Positions 9,271 to 17,551 are shown, numbered from the stretch's first letter. The stretch: DNA of 64,000 bases from CAWAPS01 sp963783945 (GCA_963783945.1 CAWAPS010000007.1:496001-560000); one strand, 5' to 3'. Numbers and translations are program-made. The notes: generated from the letters alone by a model not told the origin.

Positions 9271-10221
9271 ATGCCCCGCTACGGGTACTTCCTGTCTTCA
9301 GAAGAGCTGTCCCCGACCACCATGGTGGCGAGCGCCCAGCAGGCCGAGTCGGCCGGGTTCGATTCGGTGATGGTGTCCGACCACTTCCATCCCTGGCTGG
9401 AGTCTCAGGGTCAGAGCCCGTTCGTGTGGGCCGTCCTGGGGGCCATCGCCGCCACCACCCGACTGCGGATCACCACCGGTGTCACCTGCCCGACGGTGCG
9501 GATCCACCCGGCCGTACTGGCCCAGGCGGCCGCCACCACCCAACAGCTGGCCGCGGGCCGATTCCGTTTCGGGGTCGGCAGTGGTGAGAACCTCAACGAA
9601 CACATCCTCGGCCACCGCTGGCCGCCAGTGGCCACCAGACTGGAGATGCTCGAGGAAGCAGTGCACATCGTCCGACTGCTGTGGGCGGGCGGCTTCGTGA
9701 CACACCACGGTCGCTACTACACGGTGGAGAACGCCCGCCTATTCACCCTGCCGTCCGAGCCGCCGCCCATCTACGTTTCCGGTTTCGGGCCCGACGCCAC
9801 CGAACTGGCCGGCCGTATCGGCGACGGGTACATCAACACCTCCCCCAGCCACGAGCTCCTCGACCACTACACCAAGTCCGGCGGCCAAGGCCCGAAACTG
9901 GCCGCAATGAAGATCTGCTACTGCCCCGACGAAACGACCGCCCGCAAACTCGCTCACCGACGCTGGAAAACATCCGGGCTGGCCGGCCAGCTCAGCCAGG
10001 AACTGGCCATGCCCTCACATTTCGAGGCCGCCTCAGAGCTAGTGACCGAAGATCTGGTATCGCAATCCATCACCTCCGGTCCCGACCCCGAACAACACCT
10101 AGCCGCCATCCAGAAATATGTCGACGCCGGCTACGACGAGATCTACATCACCCAAGTCGGCGACGACCAGGACGGCTTCCTCAAGTTCTTCGCCAAAGAA
10201 CTCCAACCACGACTTCCCTAA
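9271..10221 (+). CDS. F420-dependent LLM-class oxidoreductase (TIGR03557-type)
   Basis: A 316-residue luciferase-fold (TIM barrel) protein beginning PRYGYFLSSEE, with SDHFHPWLESQGQSPFVWAV, TGVTCPTVRIHP, GRFRFGVGSGENLNEH and the YVSGFGPDATELAGRIGDGY strand. This pattern is that of the G6PDH-like F420 family (TIGR03557), which moves hydride between coenzyme F420 and an unknown substrate. The catalytic His in SDHFHPW and the Glu of GSGENLNEH fit the Fgd active-site pattern. It is downstream of and close to the hemerythrin gene, and therefore probably in the same stress operon. It implies that the host makes F420. The substrate is unknown. Confidence 0.88.
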   Translation: MPRYGYFLSSEELSPTTMVASAQQAESAGFDSVMVSDHFHPWLESQGQSPFVWAVLGAIAATTRLRITTGVTCPTVRIHPAVLAQAAATTQQLAAGRFRFGVGSGENLNEHILGHRWPPVATRLEMLEEAVHIVRLLWAGGFVTHHGRYYTVENARLFTLPSEPPPIYVSGFGPDATELAGRIGDGYINTSPSHELLDHYTKSGGQGPKLAAMKICYCPDETTARKLAHRRWKTSGLAGQLSQELAMPSHFEAASELVTEDLVSQSITSGPDPEQHLAAIQKYVDAGYDEIYITQVGDDQDGFLKFFAKELQPRLP

Positions 10222-10522
10222 AGCCGCGCTCGTTCCGGTGATGAGCTTCATCCCGACCCGCCGGGCAACGGGGTCCCGCCGGGGGACGGAAAACCGCCTA
10301 TCCCAAAACCCCCAACCCGATCCACCCACCGCCGGTTGAGAGCACTCATCCCTGACCGCGAGGTTGCCTGGAGTCGCTGCTCCCGCTGCGACACATTGGG
10401 GGGTGTTAGTTGTCGGCTGTGGGGGGTTAGGACCGCGCCATGTGGGTAGACCGCTACCCAGGCCTGGTAGGCGACCTGGTCGGCCGGGTCTCCGAACGGG
10501 CTTCATGTGAAAGGAGTGAATC
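10222..10522. other. Intergenic region upstream of superoxide dismutase
   Basis: 301 bp with no gene. It contains the stress-type promoter candidate at 10425-10449 and the overlapping hairpin at 10443-10460. Confidence 0.6.
10425..10449 (+). promoter_or_regulatory. SigB-type promoter candidate of the superoxide dismutase gene
   Basis: GGTTA (10425-10429), 14 bp, then GGGTAG (10444-10449), which fits the streptomycete SigB pattern GNNT, 14-16 bp, GGGTA. A perfect 7-bp inverted repeat TGGGTAG/CTACCCA (10443-10460) overlaps the -10 box and could be an operator. The 74-bp leader before the TTG start is otherwise plain. Confidence 0.45.
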
Positions 10523-11137
10523 TTGAACTACACACTTCCTGACCTGCCATACGACTACTCGGCTCTCGAACCTCACATCTCGGGGCAGATCATCGAACTG
10601 CACCACGACAAGCATCACAACACCTACGTCCAGGACGCCAACGCCACCCTGGAGAAGCTGGCAGAGGCCAGAACCAAGGACGACTACGGGGCGATCGTGG
10701 GGTTGGAGAAGACCTTGGCGTTCAACGTGTCCGGTCACGTGCTGCACTCGATCTACTGGCAGAACATGACGCCGGGGGGCGGCGGCGCCCCCGACGGAGA
10801 CCTCGCTGAGGCCATCGCGGGGGAGTTCAAATCGTTCGAAGCGTTTAAATCCCAGCTCAGCCACGTCACAACGACTGTCCAAGGCTCAGGGTGGGGGACA
10901 CTCGCCTGGGATCCTCTCGGTAGGCGCTTGCTGACCGAGCAAATCTACGATCACCAGGGCAACGTGGGCCAAGGGGCCTTGCCTCTACTGGTGATCGACA
11001 TCTGGGAGCACGCGTTCTACCTGCAGTACAAGAACGTCAAGGCCGACTACGTGAACGCCTTTTGGAACCTGGTCGACTGGGAGGATGTCTCCCGCCGGTT
11101 CGACGCCGCCAAGTCGTTCGTCCCGGTCGCCGTCTGA
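10523..11137 (+). CDS. sodA: Superoxide dismutase, Fe/Mn type
   Basis: A 204-residue enzyme of normal length. By alignment to E. coli SodA the metal ligands are His27 ([10 protein letters not shown]), His75 (GHVLHSIYW), Asp159 and His163 ([11 protein letters not shown]). It converts superoxide to O2 and H2O2. It starts at TTG 10523, with AAAGGAG seven bases upstream; the protein begins [17 protein letters not shown], the standard N-terminus. No signal peptide is seen, so it is cytosolic. A SigB-like promoter is upstream. Metal choice (Mn or Fe) is not certain; the GGGGAP stretch and general pattern favour the Mn-type clade. Confidence 0.97.
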   Translation: MNYTLPDLPYDYSALEPHISGQIIELHHDKHHNTYVQDANATLEKLAEARTKDDYGAIVGLEKTLAFNVSGHVLHSIYWQNMTPGGGGAPDGDLAEAIAGEFKSFEAFKSQLSHVTTTVQGSGWGTLAWDPLGRRLLTEQIYDHQGNVGQGALPLLVIDIWEHAFYLQYKNVKADYVNAFWNLVDWEDVSRRFDAAKSFVPVAV

Positions 11138-11146
11138 CCAGCCAAC

Positions 11147-11177
11147 GCGGCCCTTACGTTCGTGCAAACCGGGCCGC
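11147..11177 (+). terminator. Possible terminator hairpin after superoxide dismutase
   Basis: GCGGCCC (11147-11153) pairs perfectly with GGGCCGC (11171-11177) across a 17-base loop, nine bases after the stop codon. There is no T run, so it would be an actinobacterial L-shaped hairpin at best. Confidence 0.35.
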
Positions 11178-11615
11178 CTGGACCCGCTCGCCAAGCCCCG
11201 GTTGGGACCTACTGGATGTCCATGCCCGAGCTCGTCCAGGCGATGACCAGGTGCTCGATCTCGCTTGCCCCTTCGAAGATGGCGAACCTCCGTTTGTAGG
11301 TCTGACTAGAGGGCTTTCGCGTTCCGCTCGTCCGCTAAGTCCAAGGATGTTTCCGTCCTGTCGCTTCCCGTCCAGGCTGTTATGGCGACGGTAGCGACGC
11401 CCGATATGGACGGATAAGAGGGGGCGCTCGAACGCGCCACCATAAGCCCGACGGCTCGGAGGTGGCGAGTACCTGGCCCTGACCGACGCCGTCTCGGCTA
11501 CACCCCGCGGACTGTCTAGGGATCGAGTTCAGTTCGCTTGCGTCCCGCCGAAAACCGATAGCATCGGCATCTGACGGCGATCCTCAACAGGGCCGGTCTG
11601 GGGTGGCGACGAAGC

Positions 11616-11685
11616 GAAGTAGACCGCTCTACAACAGAGCGGAATCGGCGCTACTGGCCGGACGAGTGGGCGGACAAAACCGCAC
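11616..11685 (+). repeat. Dispersed repeat, copy 1 (TAGACCGCTC...ACAAC...GCGGAA)
   Basis: About 65 bases starting AGTAGACCGCTCTACAAC and ending CGGACAAAACC resemble bases 16651-16716, with the same order of blocks TAGACCGCTC, ACAAC, GCGGAA, CGGAC and GGACAAAA. Within this copy CCGCTCT/AGAGCGG forms a perfect hairpin around ACAAC. By eye about two thirds of positions agree. I do not recognise the element; it could be structured RNA, a recombination site or a remnant. Confidence 0.45.
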
Positions 11686-11723
11686 CTCAGAGGCTTGGAG
11701 GACACCGGGTGGAGGCCATTCAG

Positions 11724-11772
11724 GACCTTGCCAAGGTTGGGGTCGCGGGTTCGAATCCCGTCGTCCGCTCCA
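11724..11772 (+). tRNA. tRNA-Gly(GCC) 3' fragment, probable attachment-site scar
   Basis: The sequence contains the anticodon arm GACCTTGCCAAGGTT (anticodon GCC), the variable region GGGG, the T arm GCGGG-TTCGAAT-CCCGT, the 3' acceptor strand CGTCCGC and TCCA. The 5' half (acceptor strand, TAGCTCAG D arm) is missing: the 26 bases before the anticodon arm do not fold as a D arm. Integrases often use the 3' half of tRNA genes as att sites and leave such copies. The fragment therefore likely marks a boundary of an integrated element, possibly the one that carried the relaxase. Confidence 0.7.
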
Positions 11773-11851
11773 GAGATCACCAGGTCAGATCGGAGAGGGT
11801 CGGAGCCGGACTTCCTCTGCGCTTTGCCCCTCGGCGTCGGCAGACCGGAAA

Positions 11852-12871
11852 TTACTCAGGGGATTGCAAGTCAAGCGCCGGCATTACCTGCGCGAGCAGC
11901 GTGATCGAACGGAGACGGTCCGCGCTGACGGGAGCCGGGTGGACCGTGACGATCTCGTCGGCCCGGGTGTCACGGAGGAAGCCGAGGAGGTATCCGCGGA
12001 CGTCACTCGGCGTGCCGGCGGCGGTGTAGGTGAGCATCTCGTCGACATGGGCGCCAGCGCCGGCGGCGAGCAGGCGGTCGGCGTCCTCGTCGCTCACGTC
12101 CCGCCCGGGTGCTATACCGAGCTGTCGTCCGAAGAGCCCGACGGCCCGCGAGCGACGGATGCTCTGCCGTTGCTCTTCGGCGGCGGAGGTGGTGTCGGCG
12201 GCAATGACATTCACGCCGACCATCACGTAGGGGTGGTCCAGCTGCTCGGATGGCCGGAACTCCTTGCGGTAGGCGGTGATCGCCTGACGGAGGGCAGCCG
12301 GGGCGAAGTGGGAGGCGAACGTGTAGGGCAGGCCGAGCGCGGCAGCGAGCTGCGCGCCGAATAGCGAGGAGCCGAGGATGTAGAGCGGAACGTGGGAGCC
12401 GCCACCTGGGACGGCCTCCACTCCCGGGACTTGGCTCTGTCCGGCGAGGTAGGCCTGCACCTCGACGACGTCGTGGGGAAAGGTGTCCGCCGCGCCCGGG
12501 TCACGACGCAGCGCGGCTATCGCGGCCCGGTCGGTTCCCGGCGCTCGGCCGAGGCCGAGGTCTATCCGCCCCGGGTACATGGCCGCGAGCGTGCCGAACT
12601 GCTCGGCGACCGTCAGCGGCGAGTGGTTGGGGAGCATCACGCCGCCCGCACCGAGGCGGATCGAGCGCGTCTTCGCGCCGATGTGGGCGATGAGCACGCT
12701 CGGGGCCGAAGACGCGATGCCGGCGAAGTTGTGGTGCTCGGCGTACCAGACGCGGCGGTAGCCGAGCTCCTCGGCGCGTTGGGCGAGCGCCACGCTCGCG
12801 GCGATGCTGTCGGCCGCGGACCGCCCTCGGGCGATCGGCACGAGGTCGAGTATCGAGAGTTCCGTCGTCAT
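11852..12871 (-). CDS. LLM-class flavin-dependent monooxygenase (MsnO8-type)
   Basis: A 339-residue luciferase-like protein starting LSILDLVPIARGRSAADS, with RVWYAEHHNFAGIASSAPSV, GGVMLPNHSPLTVAEQFGTL and PGRIDLGLGRAPGTD, the standard blocks of the MsnO8/YvbT type. Such enzymes use reduced FMN and O2 to oxidise an organic substrate. It starts at ATG 12871. It lies downstream of an Rrf2 regulator and a sulfonate-type ABC transporter on the same strand. A role in desulfonation or another carbon-sulfur cleavage is plausible, but the paralogue group has many substrates. Repeated ACGTCGACG palindromes lie just upstream (12892-12918). Confidence 0.85.
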   Translation of the reverse strand: MTTELSILDLVPIARGRSAADSIAASVALAQRAEELGYRRVWYAEHHNFAGIASSAPSVLIAHIGAKTRSIRLGAGGVMLPNHSPLTVAEQFGTLAAMYPGRIDLGLGRAPGTDRAAIAALRRDPGAADTFPHDVVEVQAYLAGQSQVPGVEAVPGGGSHVPLYILGSSLFGAQLAAALGLPYTFASHFAPAALRQAITAYRKEFRPSEQLDHPYVMVGVNVIAADTTSAAEEQRQSIRRSRAVGLFGRQLGIAPGRDVSDEDADRLLAAGAGAHVDEMLTYTAAGTPSDVRGYLLGFLRDTRADEIVTVHPAPVSADRLRSITLLAQVMPALDLQSPE

Positions 12872-13056
12872 TCAGATGTGTTCCTTTCGGCGTCGACGTT
12901 CGTCCCAGTGACGTCGACGTCGCTGCTCAGCGAGCATTGTGGACTTCGCCCCGAGAGCTCGGATTCGCTGACCGACCCAGGGCCTACCATCTTGACGCGC
13001 ACAGCCGCCCTAAGGAGACGCCGTTGGGCGTGGCCCGGGCAAGGACGTGGAGCGGC

Positions 13057-13245
13057 TCACCGCGAGGGCGCGTCGGAGACGGTCAAGGCCGTACTGATCC
13101 GCTCGGCGTTCTCGTCGCGGAGCCGGAAGATGGTGTCCTGGAACTCGTGGTGGTTCTCCCGGCTGTCCGAGTAGACGACTTCCACCCGTCCGCCGGTGAG
13201 GAGGTCGATGGTCGCGAGTTCCAGAGGGGTTATGTGGCGGTTTTG
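13057..13245 (-). pseudogene. C-terminal gene fragment between Rrf2 and the LLM gene
   Basis: The minus strand reads HITPLELATIDLLTGGRVEV, then YSDSRENHHEFQDTIFRLRD and ENAERISTAL before a TGA at 13057. The codon use and sequence look strongly coding, but there is no start codon: the frame opens at a TAA (13246-13248) inside the rrf2 gene. It is therefore a 5'-truncated remnant of about 60 residues. I do not recognise the family. Loss of the rest by deletion between rrf2 and the LLM gene is the simplest reading. Confidence 0.5.
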
Positions 13246-13655
13246 TTACTCCGGGCGACGGGGTTATGGAGATCGGCGACCGTAACCTGGCTCAGCACGG
13301 TGGAAATGCTTGCGTTGAGCTCAGTCCAGAGGTTTTCGAGGCCCGGAAACGCTTGGTAGTACTTAATATCGTTGGGGCCGGCATCCCCTATGAAGGTCGG
13401 CCCGTCGATGAGTTGGATGACTTCCTCCACCGTGATCTCTTCAGGCGGACGACGGAATTGGAATCCGCCGTCGGTACCTGAGCGAGCAACGAGCAACCCA
13501 GCGCGACTAAGATTCCACAAGATGAATTGGAGTGATGTGCGCGGTATACCCTGTTGTTCGGCCAAATAGGCTGCCTTGACGAAGCGGCGGTCTGGTTGAC
13601 GAGCGAGTTCGGCTAGCGCTCGTAGAGCGTACTCCGCCCTGGTCGATATGCGCAC
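13230..13655 (-). CDS. Rrf2-family transcriptional regulator without cysteines
   Basis: A 141-residue Rrf2 winged-helix protein: MRISTRAEYALRALAELARQ, IPRTSLQFILWNLSRAGLLV and SGTDGGFQFRRPPEEITVEE are family blocks. IscR, NsrR and RsrR types bind Fe-S clusters through a Cys triplet, but this protein contains no Cys. It is thus more like CymR, which senses sulfur status through a protein partner. It lies 15 bp downstream of the ABC permease gene, at the end of the ssuABC-like operon, and is its likely regulator. The link to sulfur supply is inference from context. Confidence 0.85.
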   Translation of the reverse strand: MRISTRAEYALRALAELARQPDRRFVKAAYLAEQQGIPRTSLQFILWNLSRAGLLVARSGTDGGFQFRRPPEEITVEEVIQLIDGPTFIGDAGPNDIKYYQAFPGLENLWTELNASISTVLSQVTVADLHNPVARSNKTAT

Positions 13656-13670
13656 GAGCTCTCGCCAGTA

Positions 13671-14543
13671 TCAGTTAGAGATGAGCCCTCGCCGCGTCAG
13701 GACGGCCCGTTCGAGTTGGCCAAATACAAGTGAGTCGAGTACCAAGCCGATAATGAGGATTGTGACCATTACCCCTATCATGTCGGCTGTTAGACTCTGG
13801 TCCTGGTAGTTGGCCAGCAGGTTGCCGAGAGCGGGGTGACCGGCAATCTGATCGATCAATTCGGCAGCCATCACGGACCTCCACGCGAACGCCCACCCTT
13901 GCTTCATACCCGTTACGTAGCCTGGGAGCGCGGCCGGGAGCACTATGTAGCGGTAGCGGTTTATCCCTCTGGCACCGAGTACCTTCCCGGCCCGGTGCAG
14001 TGTGGGTGGTATCGCATCTATGCCGGCCATGGTTCCGATTGCTAGGGCCGGCGCCGAACCCACGACCGTGACGAAGATGATTGCCGAGGGCTGTAAGCCA
14101 AAAAGAATAATTGCGAGAGGCACCCAGGCGACGGATGGCATAGTTTGGAAGCCCGTGATGAGTGGACTTACTGCCCGTCTTAGTACATCTACTCTTGTGA
14201 TAATAATGGCAATGCAACTACCGATTAGCAGCGCAACGACGTAACCAATAAGGGCGCGCTTCAAGGTTGTGATTGAACCTTGAACTAAAACATCCCGGTC
14301 GGTTGCCATGGCGTGGAAGACCGTGAACGGACCCGGCAGAAGGTACTCAGGCTTCCATCCTGACCAGACAACTAATTGCCACAGTCCGATCGCGATGAGT
14401 GCTGCAGCGACCTTTGGCCAAGTTGCGGTCCATAGTCGCTTGGCAAATGAAGGGCGCTTGGGAAGCTCGATCTCGAGCCGGTCGATACCAACGAGTTCCA
14501 GACCGAGATCGTCCGATATTGCGTCAATGTTGCTGGGTGCCAT
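13671..14543 (-). CDS. ABC transporter permease, sulfonate/nitrate/taurine type
   Basis: A 290-residue inner-membrane protein with about six transmembrane helices and the permease loop GKVLGARGINRYRYIVLPAA, close to the EAA motif consensus, followed by PGYVTGMKQGWAFAWRSVMA, which is typical of SsuC/TauC/NrtB proteins. An N-terminal cytosolic segment of about 45 residues precedes the first helix. The start overlaps the upstream ATPase gene by 20 bp, so the two are translationally linked. It forms the channel with the ATPase and the lipoprotein binding protein encoded upstream. Confidence 0.92.
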   Translation of the reverse strand: MAPSNIDAISDDLGLELVGIDRLEIELPKRPSFAKRLWTATWPKVAAALIAIGLWQLVVWSGWKPEYLLPGPFTVFHAMATDRDVLVQGSITTLKRALIGYVVALLIGSCIAIIITRVDVLRRAVSPLITGFQTMPSVAWVPLAIILFGLQPSAIIFVTVVGSAPALAIGTMAGIDAIPPTLHRAGKVLGARGINRYRYIVLPAALPGYVTGMKQGWAFAWRSVMAAELIDQIAGHPALGNLLANYQDQSLTADMIGVMVTILIIGLVLDSLVFGQLERAVLTRRGLISN

Positions 14544-15321
14544 GACGGCGAACCTCTTCCCTCAACCGGTCCGTTATCTCGGCGGAGGCCGTTGCTAGGG
14601 CAGTCGCATCCCGCCGCGGCCTGGGCACGTCAATCCAGAACTCGTCTGCGATCCGGCCGGGTCGACTGGTCAGCATCACGACCCGGTCACCCAGTCGCAC
14701 GGCCTCTCGCACATTGTGGGTAACGAAGACGATAGACAGTCCGGTGTCCTGCCACACTCGCTCGAGTTCATCGTGTAGGAGGTCACGGGTGATGGCATCA
14801 AGGGCGCCGAATGGCTCATCCATCAGCAGCACCTCACGGTCCTGTGCCAGTGCCCGCGCTAGCGCCACCCGTTGACGCATACCACCGGAAAGCTCATGTG
14901 GCCGTTTCTCGGCGAAATCCGCTAGGTGTACGAGTTTCAGGAGTTCGTCCACTCGTCGGCGACGCTCGGCCTTCGATAGGCCTGCAAGGCGAAGCGGGAG
15001 TTCCACGTTTCGTCGCGCTGTCAGCCACGGGAAGAGCGCGGACTCTTGGAACATAAGGGCGCATCCGTCCGAGGGCCGATCGATCTGGCCGGTCGTCGGA
15101 CGGTCCAGTCCGGCGATCAGGTTCAGGAGGGTGGTCTTCCCACACCCGGACGCTCCAATAAGGCAGAGGAACTCTTTGGGTCGTACCTCGAGACTTATCG
15201 TGTCTAGGGCTCGAACCGTGTCGCCGGCGAAGCCGAAGACCTTGGACACGCCTTGCAACGATATTCGCGGGTCAGCGCGATCCAGAAGGCGCGGGTGGGT
15301 TGGCGGGTCGACCGTTGTCAT
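14524..15321 (-). CDS. ABC transporter ATP-binding protein, sulfonate/nitrate type
   Basis: A 265-residue ATPase with Walker A GASGCGKTT, Q-loop MFQESALFPWLTARRNV, signature LSGGMRQRVALARAL, Walker B LLMDEPFGALD and switch His VFVTHNVREAV: all motifs intact. It belongs to the SsuB/TauB/NrtD group and powers import through the neighbouring permease. Its ATG overlaps the stop of the binding-protein gene (ATGA at 15318-15321). The order binding protein, ATPase, permease, Rrf2 is a compact operon. Confidence 0.93.
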   Translation of the reverse strand: MTTVDPPTHPRLLDRADPRISLQGVSKVFGFAGDTVRALDTISLEVRPKEFLCLIGASGCGKTTLLNLIAGLDRPTTGQIDRPSDGCALMFQESALFPWLTARRNVELPLRLAGLSKAERRRRVDELLKLVHLADFAEKRPHELSGGMRQRVALARALAQDREVLLMDEPFGALDAITRDLLHDELERVWQDTGLSIVFVTHNVREAVRLGDRVVMLTSRPGRIADEFWIDVPRPRRDATALATASAEITDRLREEVRRHGTQQH

Positions 15322-16430
15322 GACGAAACCGTTGGCTGGCCCTTTGCGCTGAGCACGGCATTCAAGGGACCGAGATTGAAGAGCCCTGTAAGGCTGCCGG
15401 GATCCTTGAGCAGACCGACCGCGACTGCGTGGTCAGTCTGAGTTTGGATACTGGCCTCTAAGGGATCAAGTGTGAAAGACAGATCGGACCAGGCCGCAGC
15501 TAACACGCTTGGTGACAGCGCCTTGGAAGTGAGCTTCTTGAGCTGCGCGTTAGAAGCTGATTGTGCCGCCGCGGGATCAGACCTGATAGCCGATAGGGTG
15601 TCGACCAGACCGGTCAAAAACCGTTGAACGGTGGCGGGATGCTGGCTCAAGAAGGCCGTACGCACGATGACCGCCGTCGTGGAGAACTGGCCACCTGGCC
15701 ACAACGACTTCTCATTCACCAAGATATGCCCTCCATCAGCGACCATCTCGGCGACGTACGGCTCAGGCACCCAGGCCCCTGCGATTGCCCCGGCTTTGAA
15801 CTCAGTGACAATGGTGCCGTTACCAGTCGTAGACGGCTGGACGGTGACCGATCCCGACAGGCCTTGAGTCTTAAGCCAATACTTCAAGGCGACATCCTGG
15901 GTGTTGGCCAGCTGAGGAGATGCCAGCGTCTTGCCCTTCAGGTCCGACGGACTCGTAATGGAGGACTTGACAACCAAGGCTGCGCCGGCCGACGCCGCGC
16001 CGGAAATGATCTGCACCGCCCCGTGTGACTTGACGAAGCCGTTCACCGCTGGGCTTGGTCCAATAAACGCAATGTCTATCGACCCGGCCAGCACGGCTTG
16101 GATCTCGGTCGGACCGGCGGTGAACGTCTGATCCGCATCCAAGGTGTCGGGAGCGAGGTCCTTGGCAAAAATTCCCTCTTGGACTCCCACCAGAGCGGGG
16201 GCATGTGTGATGTTGGGGAAGTAGCCGAGGTGAACTGTTACCGGTTTCGACGAAGCCGAAGTTCCTGAGCTGCTCGTGGCCGAGCTACTCGCAGTCGGGG
16301 CCGCACTCGATGATCCGCTCGACGAGCCGCACGCGCCGGCCAGGATGACGAGTCCGGCAATCATGACGAGACCGAGTCGCGTCGGGCTCTTCCCAACGTA
16401 CTTGGTATAGTTGATGTACTTGATCGACAT
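15318..16430 (-). CDS. ABC transporter substrate-binding lipoprotein, sulfonate/nitrate type
   Basis: From ATG 16430 the protein has an N-terminal membrane segment ending in the lipobox ILAGACGSSSG, a Ser/Ala linker, then an SsuA/TauA/NrtA-like fold: VHLGYFPNITHAPALVGVQE, AGSIDIAFIGPSPAVNGFV, TLASPQLANTQD and GAIAGAWVPEPYVAEM. It would be anchored outside the cytoplasmic membrane and deliver an anionic substrate such as a sulfonate. The open frame extends to 16670, but the added stretch is Arg/Pro-rich and non-coding in character. It is the first gene of the operon, with a 638-bp upstream gap. Confidence 0.9.
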   Translation of the reverse strand: MSIKYINYTKYVGKSPTRLGLVMIAGLVILAGACGSSSGSSSAAPTASSSATSSSGTSASSKPVTVHLGYFPNITHAPALVGVQEGIFAKDLAPDTLDADQTFTAGPTEIQAVLAGSIDIAFIGPSPAVNGFVKSHGAVQIISGAASAGAALVVKSSITSPSDLKGKTLASPQLANTQDVALKYWLKTQGLSGSVTVQPSTTGNGTIVTEFKAGAIAGAWVPEPYVAEMVADGGHILVNEKSLWPGGQFSTTAVIVRTAFLSQHPATVQRFLTGLVDTLSAIRSDPAAAQSASNAQLKKLTSKALSPSVLAAAWSDLSFTLDPLEASIQTQTDHAVAVGLLKDPGSLTGLFNLGPLNAVLSAKGQPTVSS

Positions 16431-16650
16431 TGGTGAGTACAGTACCTGCGTCGGGCTCCAAGAATCAAGGCGGAAGTGGGGGCCGCTCAGGTGCATCCGC
16501 ACGAGCAAGGCGGCGCCAGGTACCCCGGCAGCTGGCGCTCTCGGTCTCCGAAGGGGACTGGCTGGGGTCGGGCGCCCAGGCCCGCCCCGGTGGGACCGGC
16601 GGGAACGTTGCTGGCCCGGGCCCAACTCCAAGTGGCGCCCGGCGAGGAAC

Positions 16651-16716
16651 GGAGGTAGACCGCTCGACAACGCGGCGGAAACGAGACTGCTCGACGGACA
16701 ACGGTATGGACAAAAA
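16651..16716 (+). repeat. Dispersed repeat, copy 2
   Basis: GGAGGTAGACCGCTCGACAAC followed by GCGGCGGAA, GACGGACAAC and TGGACAAAAAGCC matches the block order of the copy at 11616-11685. The hairpin seen there is only partly kept here (CCGC/GCGG with a G-T pair). The two copies flank the LLM/Rrf2/ABC operon in direct orientation. Confidence 0.45.
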
Positions 16717-16966
16717 GCCAGGTCAACGGGCTGCAGGGCATCGGCTGGAGGGCCGACGGCCTACGAGCACCGAAGCTGGGTCTCGGCATCCCAACCTGGC
16801 CTGGTTCGCCGGGCACCAGGTCGACTGGCTCGAAATCGCCGTTCTCGAACCGCAGCGCGGCCCACTGCCACTGGCGGTCGGGCCAGACCACCCGATGGCG
16901 TACGAGAGGGAGCTCGGCCGGGGCTGTCACGCCTGGGCGAAGCCCGCTGGTTTGAAGGCGGTGGTG

Positions 16967-16985
16967 ATACCCGCCGAGCGGGTAT
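16967..16985. promoter_or_regulatory. Perfect inverted repeat ATACCCG-5-CGGGTAT upstream of the CMD-family gene
   Basis: ATACCCG (16967-16973) and CGGGTAT (16979-16985) are exact inverted copies separated by five bases, 83 bp before the start. The right arm contains GGGTAT, the -10 form of SigF/SigB promoters, but no good -35 partner is seen. It could be a dimer operator overlapping a promoter. Confidence 0.35.
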
Positions 16986-17068
16986 GGCAGTCATTCGGGT
17001 GTGATCTCCCGTCACAACTCGGCCCGCTCAGGTGTCTCAGTGGGTGGAAAGCCCAAGGAGGAAAGCCC

Positions 17069-17551
17069 ATGCAACCGAGAATCCAGAACCCCGCCCAGAG
17101 CGCCCCCGGAGCCATGGAGGCCCTGCTGTCTTTGGCCAAGGTTGCCAACGAAGCAGCCACCAAGGCTGGCGTGCCGCAATCGACTGTCGATCTGGTCGAG
17201 ACCCGGGCCAGCCAGATCAACGGCTGCGCCGTGTGCCTTGACATGCATAGCCGCGCCGCCAAGAAGCACGGCATCACCGACGAGCAGCTCCACACCCTGG
17301 CCGCCTGGCGTGACTCGCCCTACTTCGATGAGCCGCAACGGGCGGCCCTGGGGTTAGCTGAGGCCGGCACCCGTCTGGCCGACCGGCCGGGTGCCGTGCC
17401 CGACGAGGTGTGGGACGTGGCGGCCAAGCACTTCGATGAGCCGGCGCTCGTCGCCCTCGTGCTGAACATCGCTCTCATCAATACCTGGAACCGGCTGAAC
17501 GTCATCACCGGCCAGGTCGCCGGAGAGTGGACCGCTCAATACGTGGGCTAG
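17069..17551 (+). CDS. Carboxymuconolactone decarboxylase (AhpD-like) family protein
   Basis: A 160-residue helical protein with the AhpD/CMD motif NGCAVCLDMHSRAAKKHG (Cys53, Cys56, His60). The CxxC plus His is the peroxidase active site of AhpD-type enzymes, which reduce peroxides or act as disulfide partners. ATG 17069 follows AAGGAGGAAAGCCC. The frame is open far upstream, but without coding character. It stands alone; an inverted repeat lies 83 bp upstream. The C-terminal NIALINTWNRLNVITGQ is also typical of this family. Confidence 0.9.
   Translation: MQPRIQNPAQSAPGAMEALLSLAKVANEAATKAGVPQSTVDLVETRASQINGCAVCLDMHSRAAKKHGITDEQLHTLAAWRDSPYFDEPQRAALGLAEAGTRLADRPGAVPDEVWDVAAKHFDEPALVALVLNIALINTWNRLNVITGQVAGEWTAQYVG

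Larger units (their letters stand above)
11138..11851. other. Intergenic region with tRNA-Gly scar and dispersed repeat
   Basis: 714 bp without a supported protein gene. It contains a possible terminator (11147-11177), the repeat copy at 11616-11685 and the tRNA-Gly 3' fragment at 11724-11772. The remainder shows no recognisable feature. Confidence 0.6.
16431..17068. other. Intergenic region between the ABC operon and the CMD-family gene
   Basis: 638 bp with no supported gene. It holds the second copy of the dispersed repeat (16651-16716) and an inverted repeat at 16967-16985. It must contain the leftward promoter of the ABC operon and the rightward promoter of the CMD-family gene. Confidence 0.5.

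Noticed and set aside
11529..11780. Minus-strand frame with DDGIRTRDPNLGKV
   Set aside because: This is the well-known false peptide from antisense translation of tRNA-Gly; it reflects the tRNA fragment.
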